From Cyclina sinensis (lineage: Eukaryota > Mollusca > Bivalvia > Venerida > Veneridae): a DNA stretch of 64,000 nucleotides. The notes beneath the pieces are model-generated. The model did no database searches and was not told the origin of the DNA. It was given only the letters and a program-made list of their open reading frames with translations. Shown in pieces: positions 12,801-24,800 of this stretch. Location of the stretch: the NCBI GenBank assembly GCA_012932295.1, contig JAAONU010000008.1:35702949-35766948 (forward strand). The letters run 5' to 3'. A program made the position numbers and the translations under genes. The stretch's first letter is position 1; the number at the start of each line of letters is the position of its first letter.

Positions 12801-15800
12801 TTTTAAAAGTGGTAAGTTATACCTTGTTCCTCATCGGACTCTGTTTCATCTTCCTCCTTATAGTTGAATTCGACACATCGAGGTAACAGTGGAGCATCTG
12901 CCTCTTTAGCCTTGTACCAGTATGAATGGAACTGGCTCCAGAGTCGATAAAGACAGCACGTTGTTTTACCTGTAAAGTACATGTATGCACAATTTTTCAT
13001 TAAAGTGCCAAGGAAATTTAGCCTTAACATTGTCTTTAAAAAGAAAAGTGATACAGAAATATTGTCGGAAGCAACATATTATGTATACATACATGTAATA
13101 TATATATATATATATTACTGAAACAAGAAATGTACTATTCCAACATATTTTATTTCCATTGTCATATCTACAGTTTAATTTGTTTTCACTATAGTCTTAA
13201 ACCATTCACATTAATTTACCTGTCCCACTCCGGCCTAGGAGAAGAATGGGTGCCTTGGATGGCAGATTTATGATTGCATGCTCCAGATCTGTCACTCGGA
13301 ATGGGAAGTCAACTTTTGTCTCGATATTCTGAAGTACATGACTCACTAGGACTGAGGAGAATGTGTAGAACTTTAGGATATGGTATTCAGTGTCATTGGA
13401 GCTGGCAGGAGGGAAAAATCTCTGCATTTCCTGAAAGTAATTTGCAGGTTATGATCTGTATCTGTTCAAATTTATTTAAGTGTGGCTTGATATAATAAGT
13501 CTATAATGGTTTATTAACCAAATTTATATTGTCTGAAGTTTTACCCCTCCTTAAAGTTAAAGTAATATCAGACAAGTACATGTAGTTTACTAGGGAGATA
13601 CAGTACTACACTCTGATTTTCCATAAGAACTGTAAACTTTCTCAGATGAAAGTGGGGTGTGATCCAGTTCAGCCTTGATACATTTGGTGATTATGAGTCC
13701 AATGACTTTAACCAGTACACTGAGACGGCAAGCCTAAAATTGTTGGTACTATTCCTTTTAAATCTGTGGCATGCACCATTCCTTACAATCCAGTTTGGAT
13801 GAAAGTCTTCACTTCTGATCACATCCAAAGATGGAATAATATAGGATGTATGAAAACATCACTAAGTCTTATTGTCGTACAAAATTACAAATCTGTGCTG
13901 ACCACAAGAAACGAAGCAACAGCTGTCTTGCCAATAGACACAACTAGTTTTATGGCCAAATATAAAGAGTATTCAACCACTCGCAGGTAGAGCTCATCAA
14001 GGAGCATGCACCTGTGAAGTTTTTAGGCTGTAGGTGGAAGGTTTTCCATGTTATGGTCAAGGTTAAAGTTTTGTGACAAACAGACAAATGGACAGACAGA
14101 CAGACCTAAAACAAGGGTCATATTTTGCATTAAATTTGGTCAAGAATTACATAGCTTTTTTTCAATGAAGTATTTAAACAATAATCATAGTTGCTTATAA
14201 AAATATATGCATCATTTTAAATATATGCAAAACTGTATTTTTTTTTGCATGCAAGACCTTTACTAAAATGTCAAAGTTAGAAGGGGCAATAATTTACAAT
14301 AAATTCTGCCAAGAGTTATCTTACTTGGAGTTCTGATGTCCCTCAATATCTATAATAAGTTTCAAGTCTATCCCATTAAACATGTTAAAGATAGAGTCCA
14401 ACCTTACTTAAGCAGCCAGCCAAGGGAAACAGTAATTTTGGCTGCTCAAGAAAGGTGACTGCCTATTTAGGGGGTAATGTTGGCTCGTTTTCTTTAGTAC
14501 TAGTGGTTACTTTTAACATAGAATTGTAACATTGTCAATTGTTGTATACAAATGAATCTTTATTAACTTTTAATATGACAATTCAAATTCAAAATAAATA
14601 CATATAGCATCTTGCAATTATTCAAATTCTTTTAGATATTATCACTGACTTTCTAATCGCGACACGAGCGGTCTCAGCTTTACTCCAAGAAAGTAAATAC
14701 ATGTTTCTTAAGTCTTGTCTTAAGTATTAAACGTATGGCTCACTAATGGCATATTTGAAAATTTCCTTGTTATAAGTTTACATTTTATCTCTGAAAGTAA
14801 CAAAACATTCTTAAAAGACAAAAATAATTCTGGTTTGATTTTAAGGCGAATCGCGAAAATTGATTCATTACATCGTTAAGAGTTCTTTCCCTTCCGCGTA
14901 ATCGGGATAATTTGTACAAGAAGGTGTTCTCCTAACAAGCCGAGATATAGAATAAAGCATGGTATTACTTAGCTTCGTTTTCTTTTACACCGTGACAGAT
15001 TTAAATTTAAATTTAATTAAGTAGTATGTTTCTTAGGTGCTTACATTTATTTTAGTTTCTCTTGACTGTTGAAATCAATACCTTTTGTAATCATAAAACA
15101 CACTTCTTAATAAGATCAAAGGTTAATTCGACCGTTTACTGTGAGAGTATATTGTTATTTTTGTAATTAAATAGTTAAAATTGAAACACATTATAATGCG
15201 TAACAAACAGTCGCCGAATTAACACACTCATACTTTAAAGCACTGTGTATTGTCACGTGTTTGCCTTGGGTCTCACACCTTTAGCAGACGAAACGTGACC
15301 GCTAAAGTGGGTCGATTTTTGGCAAATTGGATGCAATTACTGTGGCCGCTGGCCGCAGACGTAAGGTGACCGTTTAATTAACGTGTTATTAAGAAGGATT
15401 TTCGACGGGAGCGTCATGATATGACCGTTGACACCAGGTGACCGCCAATATAAGGTGACCGTTAGGGCAGGTTATACTGTACTATGCCCATCTTTGCATA
15501 AAATTCTTTTATTGGAGAAATTAACTGAAATCTAGAAAATTCTTACTGAATATTATTATGTCTAGAGTGCTTGGACCAACGCTCGGCGTATACCATCGCT
15601 CGGCGTAAATCTATTTTTTCACGGAATTGATATTTTTTCTTAGAAGTGATTTAAAACTCTTCTTTAATTCGAGTTAAGTGTCATTTCGTCTCTCTTTTCA
15701 CGGTTCTCTGAACTTCCAGTATCATCACTTAAACATAGCAGATGGAAGGGGATCCCATTAGATAAAACAGACAAAACGCATTGTTTTCATGTACTTCTGC

Positions 15801-18800
15801 TGTTTGATACGCAATGAATAGAAACAATCTATTCAATACTTTATTCATTTTGTGTTCAAAAAAGGTTCTTTGCATAATTACAAAAGATTTCTTTTTGAAA
15901 GGTCGCCGATCAGGTGATCTACGGTACGCCGAGCATTGGTACAATTTTGTGCAAACCGCACATGTTTTACTCAGGTCTATTTATAGCCTGCCTGTTGTTT
16001 ACATCACAGCTGTTTCACATGGGGAAACTTCATAAGGATTTAGCAAAGTTTACTCTTGAATAGAATTAGTTCATAACATGAAATGAGTAATTTGTTTAGT
16101 CTCTTCAAAGAAATTCCGTTGATTTTATGCCGAGCATTGGTCTGACCACTCTAATTAGGCTACTACAATAGACACACTATGTATGGGAAGCTGCATTCCC
16201 TATCACAGGTCATGTTATGTTGGTGCTTTCTTAAAAAAAACTGTTTTTATAATGACACTATGTGATTTTAACGTGTTTATCTATAGTGTGTAAAGTTTTA
16301 AACGTAACATATCTACTCTGTGTGTACTCAAATATGTTTATTTTATATTTACATAGAAAAGGTGTAGTACTGTAGTTATTTGTATCTGAAACTTGAGCAT
16401 AATATATCATTAATGATTTCTGAGAAATAAACATGATAGTAACTTACACTTTAACCAAGGTTTCTGAGTAAAAAAAGGGCTATAATTTGCATAAAATTTG
16501 GACAAGCGTTATCTAACTTTTTTTTAATGTCCCTGAATGTCCCATAAGTGAAGTATTAAATCAGTAAGCATAGCTGGTTAGTAAGATAGAAGCATTATAG
16601 TAACTTGCACTCAAAACTTTAACCAAGATTTCTAAGTCAAAAAAGGATCATAAATTGCCTAAAATTTGGACAAGTGTTATCTTTTTTTAATGTCCCTGAA
16701 TGTCCCATAAGTGAAGTATTAAATCAGTAAGCATTGCTGGTTAGTAAGATAAAAGCATCATAGTAACTTGCACTCAAAACTTTAACTAAGATTTCTAAGT
16801 CAAAGAAGGGGTCATAATTTGCCTAAAATTTGGACAAGAGTTATCTAACTTGTTTGTTAAATGCCCCTGAAGACAGAGAAGATTTCACTCAGTAAGCATT
16901 GTTGTTTAGTAAAGATGTATGCATCATAGTAACTTTAACCAAAATTTTTAAGTCAAAAAAGGGTCATAATCTGCCTGAACTTTGGTCAAGATTATCTTAC
17001 TTATTTGTTTGATGCCCTGAAAACATTAGAAAAGATTTAAATCAGTAAACATTGCTGGTTAGTTAGATATATGCATGATAGTAACTTGCGCACAAAACTT
17101 TAACCCACGTATGATATCACCTACGTCCAAGCCAGGGTGAGTAGAATACCTCGACTTAGTTCGTACAGTTGAGCTACAAATAGGTAGTTTTGCTTTCAAT
17201 AAATCAAAAAGGCATGGCTGTGACTATGCATTGTGCCAAGTTTACCTGATGAGGTAAGCACTGTGACTAAGTACTGTGCCAAGTTTACCTTGTAAGTTAA
17301 GCTGTGACTAAGTACTGTGCCAAGTTTACCTGATGAGTTAAGCACTGTGACTAAGCACTGTGCCAAGGTTACCTGATGATGCATTTCAAGCTCCTCATCT
17401 GTTATCTCCTCTTCTGCATACAACATCGGGTATCTCTTTCCCACACCCAGATGGAACCTGCTGCAAATCTCCCTTCATACCCCTCAACTTCTTCTGTATG
17501 ATACAAGTCTCTCCCCTTTGATGGGATTTTTTTATTCTCTGCACACATCTATACAACACATAATCACAATCATATTCACAGAAATACATTTTTGGTTAGT
17601 ATGTATAAAGCCTATTATTTAGATAGAAGTATGTGATGGCTTTAGTCATTCAAATAATATATATTACAAGTTTCGCAGCAACCTTACCATTAAATATCTT
17701 ACAACATATTATATTAGATATAAAAATAATATGCATAACTTCAAAGCCTGATGTCTATAAAAGATGGTACATGGTTATACCTTTTCAGGAAATGGTTCAA
17801 CATTGGATGGTGTAGTCAAAGAACTTTTATCAGAGCACTACTTGCAAGCGAGCAGAAAAATGTCTGCCGCTGACATTCATTCCTAGATTTCTAACCAGCT
17901 ATGTCAAATTTTGATCTTAATTTCCATCAGTGAAAAGAAGCACCTGTATATTTTGTCATGATCAAGAACAATTTCCCAGACTCTTATGATCTCAGAGTAG
18001 ATTCTACCACCCCGCACTGGCTGAGTGATCTCCCCTGTTGTAATCTGTAGGCGGCGCTCAGCTGTCTCACTACACCGTGGGGAAAATGCTATAGCCAGTT
18101 CCCATATAATTCTTCTACCTGGAAAGGTGATATAAGTTTTTTTTTTTTTTCAATAAAACAGGTTAAAAATTTATTAATTTGTAAGAAACAAGAACTTCTG
18201 CTGTTTTGCACTCAGAAGCCAAAGAAAAAGAAAAAAAATATAATGATCACAATTTTTAGAATAAAATGAAAGCACTAATCTTTATCTTACATGCGAATAT
18301 ATTCCAGACAATTTAAAAACAATATAAAAAACAATTTAAAAAGTCTTTCAGCATTATTTTTGTTTCCTTTTTTTAAGCAGCTGCAGTTATATTGTACAAT
18401 ACTAGTAAAATACTGTGAAATCATTTAAATTCGCTGGGATGAAATTTCGCGCAAACGGCAAAAATAGTACGTTCGCGCGGTCCTAAATTCGCGCATTTTC
18501 AATTTCAGATTCAATTTTTTTATCAGCATAAAAAGCAGACGACAGCTGCATGACACTGGATCACCACGACGCGTGTATACGTGTCAATTACCGCGGTCCG
18601 CTTGCGAATATACAAACTGACAGGTCCAACTGTTAATTGACGTTAATTGACACAGGTTGTACACAAGTGGGCACAGATTAAAAGATCGATACCGACAGGT
18701 CTTTTATAACCAGTCCCTAATCAATTATGCTAAAAAAACATTGCCGCTTGCAAAAATTACCTTTACTAATAATTATAAGTAAACGCTTCAGACAAGCGTC

Positions 18801-21800
18801 CAACAATTCGAGGAAATGCAAACGAAACATACTAAAAAAGAAATCAAAATAAGTTTCATTGTAATTTGGCTAGATATTTAGAATTTGCCAAAACATCCGA
18901 TTATTTAAGTTATATTGGCTAAAAACAACAACTAATGGTCAAAAGTGAGTGGAAAAATATATGCAGGTATTTCGGACAGGATCAAGATTTGGATAACGTG
19001 AATGTTTTATTAGTTTAATAAAAGCGCGGTCTTAAATTCGCGCATTGTTCCTAGCGCGAAATGCGCGAAAATTCGTCCAACGCGAACAAAAATGATTTCA
19101 CAGTATTGCGAATATACCTTTGCTAAATTTTGCCTCAAATAAATTGAGTGATGGTGGTACATTTTTCAGTTTCTTGCAGAGATGGGGTTGCCAGTCTCCG
19201 CTTGCTAGAAGCTGGATCTTTCTCACTATTCTTCGTTTTAGCTCAGGCAGAACATGTTTGTCTCGTAATGTCTTCCACACTTCAGCTGTACACTCAACCT
19301 CCCATTCCAGATTGTCGAAGACCTACATTGTATACAAGTAAAACTCATTTAGTTTCAAACAAAGTCAACTTTAGCTGTACTTTCATATTCCAGATTTAAG
19401 ACACATTTCCATCACTTAATGCAAATAGTATATAGCAGCTGCTTTAAAATAAACAAATACGCACTTTATAAGATTACTTACTCCAAATTCTGATAATTGA
19501 ATTTCACTCATAATTACCAGTACATTAACTGAACATACCTGAACATCTATTTCAAAATCTTCTTCTTCATCTAATTCTTCCTCTTCATCACTTTCTTCCA
19601 CTTCTACTGGTTCATCATCTTCATCATTAGTCTGTTCTACCACTTCATCTGTCTCTTCTCCAAGCCTCTCATGAAAAACCTCTTTTTCAATGTTGTCAGA
19701 TACAGTGTCAAAATTTTCTTCCTTCTGGCTTCCTGGTTCTTGTAATTCTTTCTCATTCATTACATTTTCTTCAGATCCAACTTGGTATTCTGTTTCTTCA
19801 GCTTCAATAGATTTATCTTCCCTTTGAACATCAGGAATGGTATTGCTTTGCATATCTGGGACTCTTTCATATAAGGTTTCAAAAGCTTTGTCATCAACTG
19901 TTCTAACCTCCAACTCTTTTTCGAAATCCTTTTCAGCAGTTTCACTTGAAGATTTCTGAGCATCTATGGCTTTTCCTTCTATGTCAGCTTCAAACTCTTG
20001 GTCATTCACAGTTTCGCTGTTTACTTTCTTTTCAAATGTTTCACTACTGCTACTTTCTTTTTCAACATCAGTTTCCACTGAAAGACTCCAGTGCATCTAC
20101 AAACTCATCAATGCTTTCACCTACAGTTGAGTAGCTGCTGTTAAGGTTCTGTGTATCAACTTCTTTCTCTAAAGATGGTGGTCCTGAATCACTTTCTGTC
20201 CACAGATTAACACTTCTTTCATTCTGATCTTCTGTTTTTTCAGGGACTGTGTTTAAATCATCCTCCAAATCTGTCTTTGCCTTCACCTTTAAACCATATG
20301 CAACATCCTCTAATGTTTTCCTTTCCACCGTACTGGCTCCATTCTCAAGGGTTTTAGTGACATCTTTTGCGGTGGCAACTTTTGTATTTTCTCCAGAGTT
20401 TGGTTCCTGATAGGTGTGAACTTCAACTTTACTAATCCCCAGATCTTTTTCAAGTGTTCTTCTTCCACTATGAATCTGCAAATGTGCTGAGTCATCTTTG
20501 TCAATCTCTTTTTCCATTCCTTTTCTTGCTCCTGCTCCGCTAGATACTGAACCAACATCCATAGCTTCAGATGCATCATCTTCAATGTCTATCACAGTCC
20601 TGTCACTGTGGGAATGTTCTACTTTGAATATGGAATGTTTGCTGTCTGGAAGAAGTCTGATTAATTCTTCAGTACGCCGTTTTCTCTTCTCTTTTTCTGG
20701 AACTGTTTTTACAACCTCTGTGACAGGCTGCATGTTAAACTCCCTATCAGCTGGTCTAGGCAACTGATGCAGTTCATCTTCCGACAGTACCTGGGTAGGT
20801 GTGGTATCTCTCTTACCACCTTTTGGACCATAGATTTGCTCTCTGCATGGTTTGACTGCTCTTGCTAATCGCAGATACTGAATTCGTCTGTCGTTCTTCT
20901 TGGTTACATAATCAATGGGAAGCTTTCCCTCCTTGTTGTAATAATTTCCACTTAGATTTCTCTTGCATAGTGTTTCTGTCAGTTTAAGAACATAAGAACT
21001 GAATTTTGCTTTGGCTATCAAATGAAACAAACAGTCACCATTTTTGTCCAACTGTTCAGGGTCTAGATGGGGATAGGCTTCAGGGGACTCTTCAAACTGA
21101 TCTAACAAGATTTCCAGTAATACTGGTGCTAAAATAGACAAATTTATGCAAGTCTTAAATATTTCTGCCAAACAATTTAAGGTAATTATGTATGAATTTT
21201 ATGTTATGTATATAATCAAAGTGCTTAAAGTGTGGAAAGACTTGATAGGAATCTAGACACATGGTTCATCTTCCTTTTTCTGGAATTAATATAACTATTC
21301 AAAAGAGTGTTCAGGTGAAAGAACATTTTATATTTACACAACATTGGCCATGGTCAAATTCATTAATTCAGTCTATCATTTATTTATTTGTTCCATTCTT
21401 CTTTTGTTTGTTAGCCTGCCTTCTGACTGACTGACATACAGTCCATTCACGATGCTACGAATATGCACAGACCCTGTAGAATTTTCATAATATCGCATTT
21501 TTCTTAGAATCCCATTTTTCACATACATGTTGTTGATACTATCATAAAAAGACAATGTCGTTATATATTGTTGTGATATGTCGGAGTCAATTAAGGCTTA
21601 AATAATAAAGGAGAACGGAACATTTGATGTGATTTTTAATATTTACATGTTATCAATACAATCAATCCCGGCTTGCCTGAGCCCTTCACTGGATTACTAT
21701 GAAATTGTAAATTTGTATTTGTTGTAATTTATTGCTGATTTAAATTGCAAAATCAAGAATGTCAAGCCCGCTTGTTGTTTGCAGCATATCATGCCACTAT

Positions 21801-24800
21801 TGCTTGGGGCAATAACTGCTTAATAACAGTAAACACAAGAAGATCTGCATGAGCTACAGGAATCACTCAAGGAGGTGTGAAAACACCTGATGGCGATTCG
21901 CTATAATGCATCTTTATTTTACTGTTAATTACATTATGGGACCCTGATAATTGTTCGCTCAATTGCATTTTTCGTTAAATCACATTTCGTTAAATCGCAT
22001 TTTATCTTAATTGAAAAAAGAAGAAAAAATGACAGGACAAATCATTTTTTTCATAGTACACCGTTATTTAGTTGTACTGCGATTAGTAGCAGTGTGATTG
22101 GACTGTAATTAATTCATTTTATTTGAAGGATAAAACTATTGCTGACCTTATTTTGTTCACACACAAAATGTGTTTTGGTTAAAACAATGCCTGCTTAAAA
22201 CAACAATATGATAGTGTTTTCATAAATTTGCTTTACAATGATTGCAACAAATTAAATATGTAAAAATTAAGAATTACTTATCCATACATTTTTCTTTCTC
22301 CAGAACTATGGTCAGTGCAGCATGAATTGGTGTATCTCCATCATACATGGATAAATTTGTTGTGTCAGCTCCTCTTTTTACCAGCTCTGTCAGCACTTTG
22401 AAATGTTCCTCTAAAATTGCACATCTCACAGCCATCTGTCCATCTACAATTTTCAAAACAAAGGAAAATTCTCTATCATTGTAAAACTGCATGTCAATCA
22501 GCTCCAAAAATCAATTTACAAAAAACATCACACAAAAGTATTCATTCTCACAAGGGCTGCATAATATGTCAAGTTCAATAGTTATTTAACTGCTGCATTG
22601 CACATTTATTAGTGTTTAAGGTTAAGTTCATTTACAGTTTATCTACTTTTACTAAGGTCAGACTATATAACCACACATGAACACCTGTAGTTAATGATTT
22701 TAAAAGAAATTCAGGCCATTCAGACATTACCTACTGTCAGTCTCTAAGGATGCTCCATTATTTAGTCCATTCAGACTGTATTTACTGTCAGTCCCTAAGG
22801 ATGCTCCACAATTCAGGCCATACAGACTTTACTTATTGTCAGTCCCTAAGGATGCTCCACAATGCAGGCCATACAGACTTTACTTATTGTCAGTCCCTAA
22901 GGATGCTCCACAATTCAGGCAATACACCCTAAGGATACTCCACAATTCAGGTCATACAGACTTTACTTACTGTCGGTCCAAAAGGATGCTCTACTATTCA
23001 GGCCATACAGACTTTACTTACTGTCAGTCTCTAAGGATGCTCCATTATTTAGTCCATTCAGACTGTATTTACTGTCAGTCCCTAAGGATGCTCCACAATT
23101 CAGGCCATACAGGCTTAACTTATTGTCAGTCCCTAAGGATGCTCCACAATGCAGGCCATACAGACTTTACTTATTGTCAGTCCCTAAGGATGCTCCACAA
23201 TTCAGGCAATACACCCTAAGGATACTCCACAATTCAGGTCATACAGACTTTACTTACTGTCGGTCCAAAAGGATGCTCTACTATTCAGGCCATACAGACT
23301 TTACTTACTGTCGGTCCCTAAGGATGCTCCACTATTCAGGCTACACAGACTTTACTTACTGTCGGTCCCTAAGGATGCTCTACTATTCAGGCCATACAGA
23401 CTTTACTTACTGTCAGTCCCTAAGGATGCTCCACAATGCAGGCTACACAGACTTTACTTACTGTTGGTCCCTAAGGATGCTCCACTATTCAGGCTACACA
23501 GACTTTACTTACTGTCGGTCCCTAGAATGCTCTACTATTCAGGCCATACAGACTTCACTTACTGTTGGTCCCTAAGGATGCTCCACAATTCAGGCCATAA
23601 AGACTTTACTTACTGTCAGGCCCTAAGGATGCTCTACTATTCAGACCATACAGACTTTACTTACTGTCGGTCCCTAAGGATGCTCCACAATTCAGGTCAT
23701 ACAGAGTTTACTTACTGTCGGTCCCCAAGGATGCTCCAAAATTCAGGCCATACAGACTTTACTTACTGTCAGTCCCTAATGATGCTCCACTATTCAGGCT
23801 ACACAGACTTTACTTACTGTCGGTCCCTAAGGATGCTCCACTGTTCAAGAGGTTGGTAACAATCTGCAGTTTCAGCTCTTCTGCAGCCTTCAGTGTTTCC
23901 TCTCTGACTACTGGTACAACAGTCAGGTCAGATGCAAATCCTAGAATCACAATAAAAAAATTCACACCATCCCGGATACCATAATTTTTGCACACTAACT
24001 CAACAAAATGTCTACATCCAAATAACTGAGGAAACTGAGCTCTTTATTAGAGCAACTTGTGTTTCAGTAATAAAATTTTGTTTAAATCAAATGGCAGGCA
24101 GTTTAGCTTTCAAGAGAAAATGAATTCAGGAAATGGCTTGACAAAATGTAATAGTGAAACAGCAGAACAATAACCTGTTGTCCACAAAACCAGTGACTGG
24201 CAATGAAGGTTTGAATATCTGTTTACAGAGTTCTGTGTTCACAAACACATTAACAATTCAAAGCAAACGAAAAAATCAGGATGTTTTCCAGAAAATTCCG
24301 TTTGTACTTTTTACATAAACTTGATGCCCAAGGGCAACAGGTCAAGCCCACAAGATGCCAAAAGGATCAAAAGTTGCGGAACAGCCTTGAAGAGTTGTGT
24401 ATTTGTACCCATGCACTTTTGTTTAATGTCCCTTATCACTGTGTGAAGTTTCAACAAGGCCCATTTAAAAAAATTGAGATATATGTTCTAGAAATTAAAA
24501 CAAGAGGGCCATGATGGCCCTGGATTGCTCATCTGACTACTTTGGCTGTGGGCTGGCTGTTAAGCAAACATAAGAAGCAATATTTCATTTTATAATTGAA
24601 GATATGTAGGTGCCTACAAACCAAACTTACAATATCAGTCAATAAATAAAGGCTCTATGACAGAAAGTAGAAATATCTATTATTAGCTATAGTGACCTCG
24701 ACCTTAACACAGTGACCTCAAACACCACCTATGGGTTGAGGCCCATGCAAGGAACCTATATACTGAATATCAAAGATAATGGTCTATAAATGAAGGCTCT

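Noticed and set aside
20060..20100. Programmed +1 ribosomal frameshift (antizyme-like)
   Set aside because: There is no conserved slippery site known for this family, and a second +1 break elsewhere makes sequence error or decay simpler.
20498..20767. Plus-strand frame opposite exon 20
   Set aside because: The mirror of Glu/Lys-rich codons is open by composition only.
22750..23859. Four overlapping plus-strand open frames of 60-150 codons with GHTDFTYCQSLRML repeats
   Set aside because: They exist because the 51-bp unit is 17 codons long. They are antisense to the exon 18 junction array and have no independent gene signals.
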